A stretch of DNA of 41,243 bases from Alphaproteobacteria bacterium (GTDB lineage Bacteria > Pseudomonadota > Alphaproteobacteria > GCA-2731375): NCBI GenBank assembly GCA_030747035.1, contig JASLLM010000010.1:1-41243 (forward strand), read 5' to 3'. The notes beneath the pieces were generated by a model. The model did no database searches, was not told the DNA's origin, and saw only the letters and a list, made by a program, of their open reading frames with translations. Position 1 is the first letter of the stretch. Each line of letters opens with the position of its first letter. Positions 1 through 8,787 of this stretch are shown one piece after another. The translations under genes and the position numbers were made by a program.

Positions 1-71
1 TCGAATCACAAACACCCATTCAATCAAAGATCAAAAAGCAAAACGTCGATTCAGAAGATCCCGGAAACGCT
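1..71. other. Window edge, non-coding
   Basis: This 71-bp stretch lies downstream of the first minus-strand gene and is clearly more AT-rich than the rest of the window. I see no convincing ORF, tRNA or hairpin with a T-run. The ORF at 20-211 in the track is a shadow of the gene at 72-890. It may be part of an intergenic repeat that continues off the left edge, but this cannot be judged from the part present. Confidence 0.4.
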
Positions 72-890
72 CTAGTCAGCGGATTGCATATGCGCCGCGA
101 TATCGGCGAATGAAGCGGCCTCATCAATGAAAGTGTAACTGCCGTCCTGAATTTCTCTGGCCGCCGCCATGAAGGCGCCCAAGGCGCCGCGGGCCAGGGC
201 CCCGCCCACACTGATACGGCGAACGCCAGCTTCGGCCAACTGCTCTGTGGTCATGTCGCTGCCCGACAGGCCCATGACCACGTTGACCGGCTTGCCCACG
301 GATTGACAGACCGTGCGAATGGCATCCAGGTTGGGCAGGCCGGGCGCGTAGAGCACATCCGCGCCCGCTGACTCAAAAGCCCGCAGGCGTTTTATGGTGT
401 CATCCAGATCCGGGTTGCCGCGGATGAAATTCTCCGCCCGCGCCGTCAGGGCGAAGGGGAAATCCTGCTCCCGCGCCGCCGCCACGGCGGCTTCCACCCG
501 GTCCACCGCCAGATTGAAGTCATAGATGGCACTGCCTGAATAGTCTTCGATGGAGGCGCCGACCAGTCCCGTAGCGGCCGCCAGACGAAAGGTTTCGGCG
601 ACCTCTTCCAACGTCTCGCCATAGCCATCCTCCAGATCGGCGGAAACGGGCAGGGGCGTCGCGGCGACGATTTCGGCCGCATGGGCCAGCATCTCGTCCC
701 GGCCGACCACCCCGTCCATATAGCCCCGGCTGAAGGCATAGCCGGCCGAGGTTGTCGCCAGGGCCTTGAAACCCATGCCGGTCAGAATTCTGGTGGTGCC
801 AATATCCCATGGGTTGGGGATGACAAAGATTTCCGGCCCGGCATGAAGCGCCGAGAAAACCTTCGCCTTATCGTGCTGCGATTGACTCAT
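72..890 (-). CDS. Isocitrate lyase/PEP mutase family protein (non-Cys subgroup)
   Basis: The 272-residue protein has the PEP mutase/isocitrate lyase TIM-barrel pattern. NPWDIGTTRIL opens the barrel, ADLEDGYG near residue 90 replaces the usual DADTGYG metal-binding loop, and SIEDYSG follows. The KKCGH-type loop with the catalytic cysteine of isocitrate and methylisocitrate lyases is absent. It therefore belongs to the broad subgroup of C-C or P-C bond enzymes whose substrates are mostly unknown. I chose ATG 890 (MSQSQHDK) over the longer track start, because the extra N-terminus is Arg/Gly-rich and lies within the upstream gene. The start overlaps the stop of the flavoprotein gene by four bases (ATGA), so the two are probably translationally coupled. 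It is the last visible gene of the importer operon. A lyase or hydrolase acting on a 2-oxo or hydroxy acid is an inference. Confidence 0.85.
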   Translation of the reverse strand: MSQSQHDKAKVFSALHAGPEIFVIPNPWDIGTTRILTGMGFKALATTSAGYAFSRGYMDGVVGRDEMLAHAAEIVAATPLPVSADLEDGYGETLEEVAETFRLAAATGLVGASIEDYSGSAIYDFNLAVDRVEAAVAAAREQDFPFALTARAENFIRGNPDLDDTIKRLRAFESAGADVLYAPGLPNLDAIRTVCQSVGKPVNVVMGLSGSDMTTEQLAEAGVRRISVGGALARGALGAFMAAAREIQDGSYTFIDEAASFADIAAHMQSAD

Positions 891-2305
891 GACCGATCCC
901 CCATATTCGTTGCCCCGATCTGAGCGGCGGCGGCCTGCCCCGCCAGACGGCCAAGATTGACCGCCGTCAACAGGCCGTTGCCGGAAAGATAGCCCCAAAC
1001 CTGGCTGCCCGATACCCCGCAGGCGGCGCCGCCACCAGCGTAAAGGTTTGGCAGCGCACTGCCGTCGGGGCGCAGAACCCGGGCCCGTGCATCGATTGCC
1101 AGGCCCCCTTGGGTGTGGAACAAGGCGCCGGTGACCTTGATGGCATGATAGGGCGCCATCAAGGCCGGCTGGGATGTGAAATCGCGCCCGAACGGATCGC
1201 TTCCCTGGCCCGCGGCAAGCTTTTCCGTCTCCGCCAGGGTTCGGGCCAGGACGTCGGCCGGGACATTGATGGCCTCGGCCAGGGCAGCGGCATCGCTGCC
1301 TTGACGGACGGCACCCGCCGCCTCGGCTTCGTTGAATTCCTCGAACTCATGGCCCAGGGCCAGCAGGCGGTCGTCGAAAACCAGCCAGGCGGTCCCTTCC
1401 GGCTGGGCCAGGACGTCGACGGTCTGCTCCGAATAGCCCCGGTGCTCGTTGGAAAAGCGCTGGCCGCGATTGTTGATCTGAATGCCGCCGTTCATCATCA
1501 GGGCCCAGGTGATCAGGATGCCATGGGGCGCGGCGACCGAGCCATGCCCCTGGTAGGCACCCATGTGACGGATGTCGGCGCCCAATGCCGTGCCCCAGAC
1601 GACCGCATCGCCCTGATTGCCGGGATGGCCGAAATACTCCGCCTCTGTCATCTCCGGAATATGTTCGGCGACCATGGCGGGATTGCCGCCAAAACCGTTG
1701 CAGGCCAGAATCAACGCCTGGCAGCCGATCATCTCCCTGCTGCCGTCGGGCCGCTGTATCGTCAGGCCGGCCACCCGGCCGTCGCTGTCGGCCAGCAAAT
1801 CCGTTACCGTGGCGTTGGTCATGATATCGATACCGGCGGCTTCCGAGGCGCGCAACAGGCCGGCCATCAGGTCGGCACCCTGCCGGGAGGGCGGGGCATG
1901 CATGCGCAGGGCGGAAAAGCCGGGATAGAGAAAACCGCCGACCAGGGTCAATTCGATGCCATGTTCGGCGACCAGCCATTCGACGGTCGGGCCGGACGCC
2001 GCCGCGACCGCCCTTACGATGGCCGGATCGGCCTGGCCCTTGGCCTTGGCCTGGACGTCGTGGATCAACATCTCCACCGTGTCCTCGACACCCTGTTCCC
2101 GCTGCATGGCGGTGCCGCAGGCCGGGATCATGCCGGACGAAAGCCCGGTGGAGCCCGACGGCAGGGCATCCCGCTCCAGTACCAGGGGGCTAAGGCCGGC
2201 GTCTGCGAGGGTCAGGGCGGCGACCAGGCCGCAGGCGCCGCCGCCGACGATGGCGACGGGAACCTCGGTCTCGAACTCAATGCCATCGGCGGGCAGAACA
2301 CTCAT
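887..2305 (-). CDS. FAD-dependent oxidoreductase, fumarate reductase/succinate dehydrogenase flavoprotein-like
   Basis: This 472-residue protein starts with a dinucleotide-binding fold (VAIVGGGACGLVAALTLADAG, quoted in part, near residue 15) and continues with an ERD FAD-ribose motif. The C-terminal FAD-binding LYAGGGAACGVSG block is typical of the FAD_binding_2 family, which includes fumarate reductase, ketosteroid dehydrogenase and tricarballylate dehydrogenase. There is no signal peptide, so it is probably a soluble cytoplasmic dehydrogenase or reductase. I prefer ATG 2305 (MSVLPADG) because GGAAGGGAG lies six bases upstream. The track start at 2362 would run into the preceding gene. It sits between two PEP-mutase-family genes with tight spacing, which suggests that it oxidises or reduces a carboxylic acid handled by those enzymes. 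The exact substrate cannot be read from the sequence. Confidence 0.85.
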   Translation of the reverse strand: MSVLPADGIEFETEVPVAIVGGGACGLVAALTLADAGLSPLVLERDALPSGSTGLSSGMIPACGTAMQREQGVEDTVEMLIHDVQAKAKGQADPAIVRAVAAASGPTVEWLVAEHGIELTLVGGFLYPGFSALRMHAPPSRQGADLMAGLLRASEAAGIDIMTNATVTDLLADSDGRVAGLTIQRPDGSREMIGCQALILACNGFGGNPAMVAEHIPEMTEAEYFGHPGNQGDAVVWGTALGADIRHMGAYQGHGSVAAPHGILITWALMMNGGIQINNRGQRFSNEHRGYSEQTVDVLAQPEGTAWLVFDDRLLALGHEFEEFNEAEAAGAVRQGSDAAALAEAINVPADVLARTLAETEKLAAGQGSDPFGRDFTSQPALMAPYHAIKVTGALFHTQGGLAIDARARVLRPDGSALPNLYAGGGAACGVSGSQVWGYLSGNGLLTAVNLGRLAGQAAAAQIGATNMGDRS

Positions 2306-2324
2306 GGCGGGCTCCCTTCCGCTT

Positions 2325-3212
2325 TCAACCGTCTTCAAAGTTTCCTGCATCGAAGCGTTCACCGGCGGCCAGCATCTCGGGCGTGCCGATCAAGGCATTC
2401 ATCTCGTCGAAGTCGATCATCTGGCTTCTGAATTGCGAGGTGTCGCCATGGGCTTGCAGCGAGGCGAAATAGCGCCCCATCAAATGGCCCACGGCGCGGG
2501 CCAGGCCGCCGGGGAAGATAACCATGGAATAGCCGATCTCTTGCAATTCAGTTGCCGGCCGGATGGGTGTCTTGCCACCTTCCACCATGTTCGCCAGCAG
2601 CGGCGCCTTGCCACCAAGACGGCTGGTGACGGTACGCATTTCCTCCAAATCCCGGGGTGCCTCCACGAACAGGATATCGGCGCCCGCCTCGTGGTAGCGC
2701 TCGGCCCGCGCCAGGGCGGCATCCAATCCCTCGACGGCGATGGCGTCGGTCCGCGCCATGATCAGGGTGTCCTGGCTGCGGCGGGCATCCACCGCCGCCT
2801 TGATCTTGCCGACCATCTCGGCCGCCGAAACCAGGGTCTTGCCGGATAGGTGCCCGCAGCGCTTGGGCAGGCTCTGGTCCTCCAACTGAATGACATTGGC
2901 GCCGTTGCGCTCGAACAGCTTAACCGTTCGGATCACGTTTAGGGCATTGCCATAGCCGGTATCGGCATCGACGATCAGGGGGATTTGCACCCGTTCACCA
3001 ATGGCCGAGAGGACATTGGCCACTTCATCCATCCCCACCAGGCCCAGGTCGGGCCGGCCATAGCGTGTATAGGCGATGGAGGCGCCGGACAGATAGGCGG
3101 CGGGAAAGCCCGCCCGCTCCACCATCAGGGCGCCGAAGGCATCATAGATACCCGGTGCGATCAGGATTTCAGGACCCCGAAGTTGGGCGAGCAGATTGGT
3201 GCCGTCGGTCAT
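2325..3212 (-). CDS. Methylisocitrate lyase-like enzyme (isocitrate lyase/PEP mutase family)
   Basis: This 295-residue protein carries the family landmarks. DADTGYG (about residue 82) binds the metal, QLEDQ follows, and KRCGH supplies the mobile-loop cysteine expected of true C-C lyases such as methylisocitrate lyase and 2,3-dimethylmalate lyase. Databases often label such proteins carboxyvinyl-carboxyphosphonate phosphorylmutase, but the Cys loop argues for a lyase. The likely reaction is cleavage of a 2-hydroxy di- or tricarboxylate to pyruvate or glyoxylate plus a second acid. No methylcitrate synthase or 2-methylcitrate dehydratase gene is near, so a housekeeping prpB role is not supported. 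ATG 3212 follows a GGAG ten bases upstream. The gene lies 48 bp after the ATPase gene and 19 bp before the flavoprotein gene in the same operon. Confidence 0.88.
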   Translation of the reverse strand: MTDGTNLLAQLRGPEILIAPGIYDAFGALMVERAGFPAAYLSGASIAYTRYGRPDLGLVGMDEVANVLSAIGERVQIPLIVDADTGYGNALNVIRTVKLFERNGANVIQLEDQSLPKRCGHLSGKTLVSAAEMVGKIKAAVDARRSQDTLIMARTDAIAVEGLDAALARAERYHEAGADILFVEAPRDLEEMRTVTSRLGGKAPLLANMVEGGKTPIRPATELQEIGYSMVIFPGGLARAVGHLMGRYFASLQAHGDTSQFRSQMIDFDEMNALIGTPEMLAAGERFDAGNFEDG

Positions 3213-3260
3213 AGCTGATTTTCTCCATTGGGTTGGCCGCGACTATGAAGCAAAGCCGTC

Positions 3261-4244
3261 CTAGCCGGAAAGTGGAAAATGGCACGCTATGGTGTGGCCG
3301 GGAGAGACTTCGCCGGCTTTGGGTTCCTGTTCAGCGCACAGCGGCTGGGCGTGGGGGCAACGGGTGCGAAAGCGGCAGCCGCTGGGCGGATCGGTGGGCG
3401 AAGGCAACTCGCCCGCCACCATGTCGATCCGGCCCAAGGGGCGTTTAGGGTCGGGAGCGGGGACGGCGGCCAACAGGGCGGCGGTATAGGGATGGCCTGG
3501 ATGGCGGTACAACTCTTCCGCCGGCGCCAGTTCGCACAATTTGCCCAGGTACATCACCGCGACCCGGTCGGAGATGTGTTTGACCACCGCCAGGTCATGG
3601 GAAATGAACAGCATGGTCAGGGCGTGGCGCGCCTTCATCTCCTCCAGCAAGTTCAGGATCTGCGCCTGAACGGAAACGTCCAGGGCCGAAACCGGCTCGT
3701 CGCAGATCAGGAGTTTTGGCTCCAGGATAATGGCGCGGGCAAGAGAAATCCGTTGGCATTGCCCACCAGAGAATTCATGGGGCAACCGTTCCATGGTCTG
3801 CTCGGCGTTCAGTCCCACATCGGACAGCACTTCCGCGATCCGCCGGTTCTTTTCCTCCGTCCCCAGCTCACCTTGAACAGCCAAGGGCCCGCCGACGATG
3901 TCGCGGACCCGTCTGCGTGGGTTGAGCGAGGCGATCGGGTCCTGGAAAATCATCTGGAACTTGGCCCGCAGGGGCCGCAAATCCTTGCGTGGAAGCGCCG
4001 CCAGGTTCATGCCCTCGAGATGGACCGAGCCCCGCGTGGGCCGGGGCAATTGCATGACGGCGCGGGCGGCGGAGGTCTTGCCGCAACCGGACTCGCCTAC
4101 CAGCCCCAGGGTTTCGCCACGGCGGATATCGAACGAGATGCCGGAAACCGCGTGCACTGTGCGGCCGTCGCCACCGTCATGTTCGACGACCAGATCCCGG
4201 ACGGCGAGAATGATATCGTGGTCATCTTGCCTCTGCCGGTTCAT
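3261..4244 (-). CDS. Oligopeptide/dipeptide-type ABC transporter ATP-binding protein (DppF/OppF-like)
   Basis: The 327-residue ATPase has Walker [10 protein letters not shown], a signature FSGGQCQRISLARA (Cys where Arg is usual) and Walker B LLICDEPVSALDVS, followed by the H-loop ISHDLAVV. The C-terminal oligopeptide/dipeptide domain contains GCRFRTRCPHA and marks the Opp/Dpp/nickel/opine family. It would pair with the DppD-like ATPase to power the two permeases at the inner membrane. ATG 4244 (MNRQRQDD) is chosen because its first bases overlap the stop of the preceding ATPase gene as ATGA. The track start at 4355 lies well inside that gene. The substrate is not predictable from an ATPase. 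Confidence 0.93.
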   Translation of the reverse strand: MNRQRQDDHDIILAVRDLVVEHDGGDGRTVHAVSGISFDIRRGETLGLVGESGCGKTSAARAVMQLPRPTRGSVHLEGMNLAALPRKDLRPLRAKFQMIFQDPIASLNPRRRVRDIVGGPLAVQGELGTEEKNRRIAEVLSDVGLNAEQTMERLPHEFSGGQCQRISLARAIILEPKLLICDEPVSALDVSVQAQILNLLEEMKARHALTMLFISHDLAVVKHISDRVAVMYLGKLCELAPAEELYRHPGHPYTAALLAAVPAPDPKRPLGRIDMVAGELPSPTDPPSGCRFRTRCPHAQPLCAEQEPKAGEVSPGHTIACHFPLSG

Positions 4245-5233
4245 GGCGTGGTCCCTACGCTTTGTGGAAACCAGCAGGCCTGGGCATGGGTACCGTCGGA
4301 GGCCAATTGCAACGGCGGTGAATGGCGCCGGCAGCGTTGCTCCACATGGCCGCAACGGGGGGCAAACAGGCAGCCCTTCGGCGGGTGGATCAGGTCGGGA
4401 GGGCGGCCAGCGATGGCATCGATCCTGCGGTGCGGCGGGTCATCGACCCTGGGGATGGAATTCAACAGGGCGGCGGTATAGGGCATGCGGGTATTGCGGA
4501 ACAATTCTGGAGTCTCCGCCCACTCCACTATGCGGCCCGCATACATCACCGCGACTTCGTCGCTGCGCCCGGCAACCACGCCCATGTCGTGGGTAATCAG
4601 GATCATCGACATGTCGCGCTCTATCTGCTGGCGCCGCAGCAGATCCAGGATATCCGCCTGCACCGTGACATCCAGCGCCGTGGTCGGCTCGTCCGCGATC
4701 AGCAGGCGGGGTTGGCAACTCAAGGCGATGGCGATGGCCACCCGTTGGCGCATGCCGCCGGACAATTGGTGGGGATATTGATCGACCCTTACTTCGGGCT
4801 GCGGTATGCCGACATCGCGCAGTAGTTCCACCGCCCGGCCGCGGGCGGCGTGGCGGGACAGACCGTGATGACGGATCAAGGTCTCGCCGATCTGTTTGCC
4901 GACGGTCAGCACCGGGTTCAGCGAGGTCATGGGATCTTGAAAGATCATGGCGATCTCGGAGCCGCGCAGGGCGCGGAGGGATTTTTCGTCCAGGGCGCCC
5001 AGGTCTCGTCCGTCAAAAATGATCCTGGATCCCTCGCCGACGCGCGTATTGGATGGCAGTAAACCCATGATGGAACGGGCAAGCACGGTCTTGCCGCAGC
5101 CCGATTCCCCTACCACGCCCAGGGTCCGGCCCTGGTGCAACTCGAAGTCGACCCCATCGACGGCCCGCAGCAGACCGCGCCCGGTCTCGAAATAGGTCCG
5201 TTGGTCGATGACCTGTAACAGCGGCATGGCCAT
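4241..5233 (-). CDS. Oligopeptide/dipeptide-type ABC transporter ATP-binding protein (DppD/OppD-like)
   Basis: The protein is 330 residues long. It has Walker A GESGCGKT, signature [12 protein letters not shown], Walker [14 protein letters not shown] and the C-terminal Opp/Dpp motif [10 protein letters not shown]. It is the partner of the downstream DppF-like ATPase. The start is ATG 5233 or ATG 5227 (two residues shorter), and the sequence does not decide between them. Its start lies three bases after the upstream permease stop, and its stop overlaps the next ATPase start. The two ATPases are therefore translated from one tightly packed message. Confidence 0.93.
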   Translation of the reverse strand: MAMPLLQVIDQRTYFETGRGLLRAVDGVDFELHQGRTLGVVGESGCGKTVLARSIMGLLPSNTRVGEGSRIIFDGRDLGALDEKSLRALRGSEIAMIFQDPMTSLNPVLTVGKQIGETLIRHHGLSRHAARGRAVELLRDVGIPQPEVRVDQYPHQLSGGMRQRVAIAIALSCQPRLLIADEPTTALDVTVQADILDLLRRQQIERDMSMILITHDMGVVAGRSDEVAVMYAGRIVEWAETPELFRNTRMPYTAALLNSIPRVDDPPHRRIDAIAGRPPDLIHPPKGCLFAPRCGHVEQRCRRHSPPLQLASDGTHAQACWFPQSVGTTP

Positions 5234-5235
5234 GG

Positions 5236-6132
5236 CTAGATCGCCCTGTCGCGCAGGTCGGCCAGGCGGCGGCGCACGGTGTCGCCCACCAGATTGAACG
5301 AGAGTACGGTCACGAACATCACCGCCGTCGGGATCAGGCTGATATGGGGCGTTTCCTCCAGATGCTCGCGCCCTTCTGCGATCATGCCGCCCCAGCTTGG
5401 CGTCGGCGAGGCCACGGAGAGGCCGAGGAAGCTGAGCGCCCCCTCGATCACCACGGCGATGGGGATGGCGATCAGAATGTAGGCGACCAGGGGCCAGACG
5501 ATGTTGGGAAATATCTCCAGGGCCAAAATGCGCAGATCCGAGGCGCCCATGGCCCTGGCGGCCAGGACGAATTCCCGGTTGGCGAAATTCATCGTGGTGG
5601 CGCGGGTGATGCGGGCGGCGGCGGGAATAAACAGCAGGCCGAGGCCAATGCAGACTGTCGGCAGGCTGCCGCCGAAAATGACCGAGAACAACAGCAGGAT
5701 GACCAAACCCGGCACGGCGAGCCAGGTGTCGATTGCGGTGCCGACGATCTCGTCCGTCCAGCCCCGGTAATAACCGGCCATGATGCCGATCATCAGGCCC
5801 AGCACCAAGCCGATCAAGGGCGCGGCGACGCCGACGGTGAGAGAGACGCGTGCGCCGTAAACGATGCGCGCCAGGATGTCCCGGCCCAGCACATCCGTGC
5901 CCAGTACATGATCCTCGTTGGGCGGCGCCTGCAGGGCCAGGAAATCTATGTCGGCCGGATCCTGCAGACCCAGACTCGGTGCCAGAACCGCCAGCAATAC
6001 AACGAAGACAATCCAGACCAGTGGTATCCAGAATATTGGACCTAGGCGGTTTCGCCGCCGGTGCGCCGCGATGGCCTCGGCCTGGCCATCCGCTTCGGCC
6101 TCGGGCGTTTCATCGTAGGTGCCGTCAACCAT
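5236..6132 (-). CDS. ABC transporter permease (DppC/OppC-like)
   Basis: This inner-membrane permease of about 298 residues has a first transmembrane segment around residues 30-50 (FWIPLVWIVFVVLLAVLAP). A periplasmic loop contains HVLGTDVLGRD, the hallmark of DppC-type subunits. The cytoplasmic EAA loop reads AARAMGASDLRILALEIFPN. About six membrane spans are visible. I start at ATG 6132. The track start at 6141 is a GTG three codons upstream and is also possible. Either start overlaps the end of the DppB-like gene, so the pair is probably translationally coupled. It forms the heterodimeric channel with the DppB-like subunit. Confidence 0.92.
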   Translation of the reverse strand: MVDGTYDETPEAEADGQAEAIAAHRRRNRLGPIFWIPLVWIVFVVLLAVLAPSLGLQDPADIDFLALQAPPNEDHVLGTDVLGRDILARIVYGARVSLTVGVAAPLIGLVLGLMIGIMAGYYRGWTDEIVGTAIDTWLAVPGLVILLLFSVIFGGSLPTVCIGLGLLFIPAAARITRATTMNFANREFVLAARAMGASDLRILALEIFPNIVWPLVAYILIAIPIAVVIEGALSFLGLSVASPTPSWGGMIAEGREHLEETPHISLIPTAVMFVTVLSFNLVGDTVRRRLADLRDRAI

Positions 6133-7078
6133 GTTGCGCACTCACGCGGATACGGGGGTCAAGCAGGGCATAGGCCATGTCGACCAGGAAATTGGCCAGC
6201 ACATAGGCGATGGCGATAAAGGTGACGCAGCCCTGAATGACGATGAAGTCACGGGCGTAGATGGCGTTGATCAACAGCCGGCCAACGCCGGGGATGCCGA
6301 AAATGGATTCGATGATGATCGAGCCGCCGATCAGGTTGCCGACCTGCAACCCCATCAATGTGATCAGCGTAAAGGACGATGGCCGCAGCGCATGCACCAC
6401 CAAAATATGCCAATCCGCCATGCCCTTGGCCCGGGCCAGGGCGATGTAGTCCTCCTGCAGGACACCGATCATCTCGGCCCGCAGGGTGCGCATCAGGATA
6501 GTCCATTCCGCCAGCGCGATGCTGAGGGCCGGCAGGATCATGCCGCGCAGATTGGCCCAAAGGCCCTCGGAGATGGGTTCATATCCGGTCGCCGGCAAGA
6601 CGCTCAGATACATGGAAAACAACAGGATCAACAGGATCGCGACCATGAAGGCTGGCATGGAGACGGCGGCGAAGCCGGCCGCCGCAATGCCCCGGTCCAG
6701 CCGGCTGCCGGCCCGATAGGCACTGACGACGCCAAGGGGCACCGCCAACAGCAAGGCCAGCAATTGGGCAAACAGCATCAACTCCAGGGAAACCGGAAAG
6801 CGCGAGGTGATGGCCTCCAATACCGGCTCGCCGGTACGGAAGGAAGCGCCCCAATCGCCCACGAAAACACCACTCAACCAGGATATGTAGCGGACCAGCA
6901 CGGGCCGGTTCAGGCCCAGATCCTCGCGAATGGCCTGCACGTCCTCTTCCGAGGCGTCCTGCCCGGCGATGTCATAGGCGATATCGCCCGGCAGGACATT
7001 GACCAGAAGAAAGGTCAGCAAGGTAACGGCGAACATGACGATACACAGCCGTCGCAGCCGCCTCAAAATGTAACGCAT
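6125..7078 (-). CDS. ABC transporter permease (DppB/OppB-like)
   Basis: The 317-residue protein opens with the Arg-rich leader and first helix typical of DppB (MRYILRRLRRL, then a hydrophobic stretch to about residue 30). LPGDIA and the glutamate-rich loop before LGLNRPVLVRYISWL follow, as is usual in this family. The EAA loop is LARAKGMADWHILVVHALRPS. ATG 7078 is followed closely by the membrane anchor, and no better start exists. The gene begins 35 bp downstream of the binding-protein gene and overlaps the DppC-like gene. Confidence 0.92.
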   Translation of the reverse strand: MRYILRRLRRLCIVMFAVTLLTFLLVNVLPGDIAYDIAGQDASEEDVQAIREDLGLNRPVLVRYISWLSGVFVGDWGASFRTGEPVLEAITSRFPVSLELMLFAQLLALLLAVPLGVVSAYRAGSRLDRGIAAAGFAAVSMPAFMVAILLILLFSMYLSVLPATGYEPISEGLWANLRGMILPALSIALAEWTILMRTLRAEMIGVLQEDYIALARAKGMADWHILVVHALRPSSFTLITLMGLQVGNLIGGSIIIESIFGIPGVGRLLINAIYARDFIVIQGCVTFIAIAYVLANFLVDMAYALLDPRIRVSAQHG

Positions 7079-7113
7079 GACCGAAAACGCCCTCTACATA
7101 GGCGCCCGCGGAC

Positions 7114-8640
7114 TTATTTATCCAGCCATACGGTGGTCGCGTCGAACACGCCGCGGCGCAGATAGGGCACGTCCTTGACGTATTTCTGCGCGAAGGCGTG
7201 ATAGCGCCGCCCGCCCCGGTACTGGATATGGCCGGACTCGTTCATGATCTCGGCCATGCGGCACAGGCGGTTTTGCCGGACCTTCATTTCCGTCGCTGTC
7301 CGCATGCCCAAGGCCAGCTTGTCCAAATCGGGCGAGGAATAACCGGTCAGGTTGTAGCTGGATTTGGAAAAATGCAGGGCGAAGATCTGCGGGCCGATGT
7401 CGGCGCCGTCGGCGATGCGCCAGCCGCTGATCTCGTAATCCTTGGTGAATACTTTCTTCACCAGGGTGTTCTGATCAACCGGTTTGAGCACCAGTTCCAC
7501 GCCGACCTTCTTGTAGAGCTGCTGCAAGACTTCACCCAGCTCCCGCCCGCGCGGCGTGGTGGTATGGATCATGGAGATCTTGACCGGCTTGCCGTATTCC
7601 GCCAGCAAGGCCTTGGCCTTGGCCGGATCGTAGTCACGGTAGTTGGTACCGCCGCAATCAAACTGTCCGGTATAGGGATGCTTGACGAAAGGCACCGTGT
7701 CTTTCCAGGTCACTTTGATGATGGCGTTCTGGCTCCAGGCATGGCTTAGCGCGGCGCGCACACGCTGGTCGGACAAGGGGCCCTTGCGGGTATTGAAGAA
7801 GGTGATCAGGGCGCCCGCGCCCTCCGCCTTGTGCACCGCCAGATCCTTGTCCTTCTCGGCCCGTCGGATGGTATTGCCCCTATCGGTCCAGATCACATCG
7901 ACCTCGCCGGATTTCAACGAGGCATAACGGGTTTGGGTATCGGGCAGGATGCGGAACACGACCTTGTCCAGGTGGATCGTATCCTTGTTCCAGTAATTCG
8001 GATTGCGGCTTACGGTGATCCGGTCGCCGCCGGCCCATTTCTCGAAAACGAATGGTCCCGTGCCCACCGGATGACGATTCTGGGTGCCGGCCGCGACCGC
8101 CCTGTGGGAGGGGATCGGACCGCTCATCGATGTGGTTGCCATAAAGGCCATGAATGGCAGCCAGGCGTGTTTCAGATCGAAACGGACAGTGTTGGCGTCG
8201 ACCACCGTGGCGCCCTTGATGGCGGAAATGAAACTGCGGCTGCGGGCCTTGTTTTTGGGGTCCAGGATGCGGTTGTAATGATGCGCCACGTCCGTTGCCG
8301 TGAAATCGTTGCCGTCATGATGTTTGACGCCCTGACGCAGCTTAAATGTGATCTGCTTCTGATCGTCCGAAGATACCCATTCCGTGGCCAATTTGGGCAA
8401 CGGTTTCCAATCCCGCGACATCCCGAGCAAAGGTTCGGTCATGGTGCGCATGACGGTTTCGCCTGATACGCCCAGCACGCCACCCTTGACGGCATCGAAA
8501 CCGCGTACGTCGGTTTCCAGGGCCACGGTCAGGGTGCCGCCTTTCTTCGGGCCCGCCTGCACCGGACCGGCTAGCGCTGCCGCCAGGGCGACCGCGGCGC
8601 TGATGGACAGATAGGTGGATGCTTGTGTCTTCTTCAGCAT
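7114..8640 (-). CDS. ABC transporter periplasmic substrate-binding protein, SBP_bac_5 family
   Basis: The 508-residue protein has a signal peptide with probable cleavage after PVQA (about residue 29) and no lipobox. It should therefore be a free periplasmic protein. The mature part has the family signatures: GGTLTVALETDVRGFD at the start, then FKLRQGVKHHDG and DVAHHYNRILDP, and a central HPVGTGPFVFEKW. Class 5 binding proteins bind peptides, opines, nickel complexes, glutathione and other ligands, so the ligand is open. It is the first gene of the minus-strand importer-lyase operon, with a GGGAG ribosome site upstream of ATG 8640. The downstream PEP-mutase-type lyases suggest an organic acid or modified amino acid rather than a peptide, which is an inference from context only. 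Confidence 0.92.
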   Translation of the reverse strand: MLKKTQASTYLSISAAVALAAALAGPVQAGPKKGGTLTVALETDVRGFDAVKGGVLGVSGETVMRTMTEPLLGMSRDWKPLPKLATEWVSSDDQKQITFKLRQGVKHHDGNDFTATDVAHHYNRILDPKNKARSRSFISAIKGATVVDANTVRFDLKHAWLPFMAFMATTSMSGPIPSHRAVAAGTQNRHPVGTGPFVFEKWAGGDRITVSRNPNYWNKDTIHLDKVVFRILPDTQTRYASLKSGEVDVIWTDRGNTIRRAEKDKDLAVHKAEGAGALITFFNTRKGPLSDQRVRAALSHAWSQNAIIKVTWKDTVPFVKHPYTGQFDCGGTNYRDYDPAKAKALLAEYGKPVKISMIHTTTPRGRELGEVLQQLYKKVGVELVLKPVDQNTLVKKVFTKDYEISGWRIADGADIGPQIFALHFSKSSYNLTGYSSPDLDKLALGMRTATEMKVRQNRLCRMAEIMNESGHIQYRGGRRYHAFAQKYVKDVPYLRRGVFDATTVWLDK

Positions 8641-8717
8641 GATAAACTCCCTGTCTCGGTTAAATTTTTCTTCCAGCGGAACCTCCCAAGGCGCCGGCCA
8701 GCGTTGTTATGACGAGT

Positions 8718-8745
8718 ATGATATCGCCAAGCGCGTTGGGTGCAA
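8718..8745 (-). promoter_or_regulatory. Candidate promoter of the importer-lyase operon
   Basis: On the minus strand TTGCAC (8740-8745) and TATCAT (8718-8723) are separated by 16 bp, a fair sigma-70-type pair about 80 bp upstream of the binding-protein start. The same 147-bp region must also drive the divergent CoA-transferase gene. It contains a direct repeat, GCAACTATG and GCAACTGTG, at 8742 and 8756. Prediction is by eye only. Confidence 0.3.
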
Positions 8746-8787
8746 CTATGTTATGGCAACTGTGCCGCAGTGAGGAGTTTTCCAGCG

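Noticed and set aside
1109-2431. 440-residue plus-strand ORF
   Set aside because: It is antisense to the flavoprotein gene, is Gly/Gln/His-rich in the manner of a shadow frame and has no recognisable motif. The same holds for 3279-4481 and 29777-31276.
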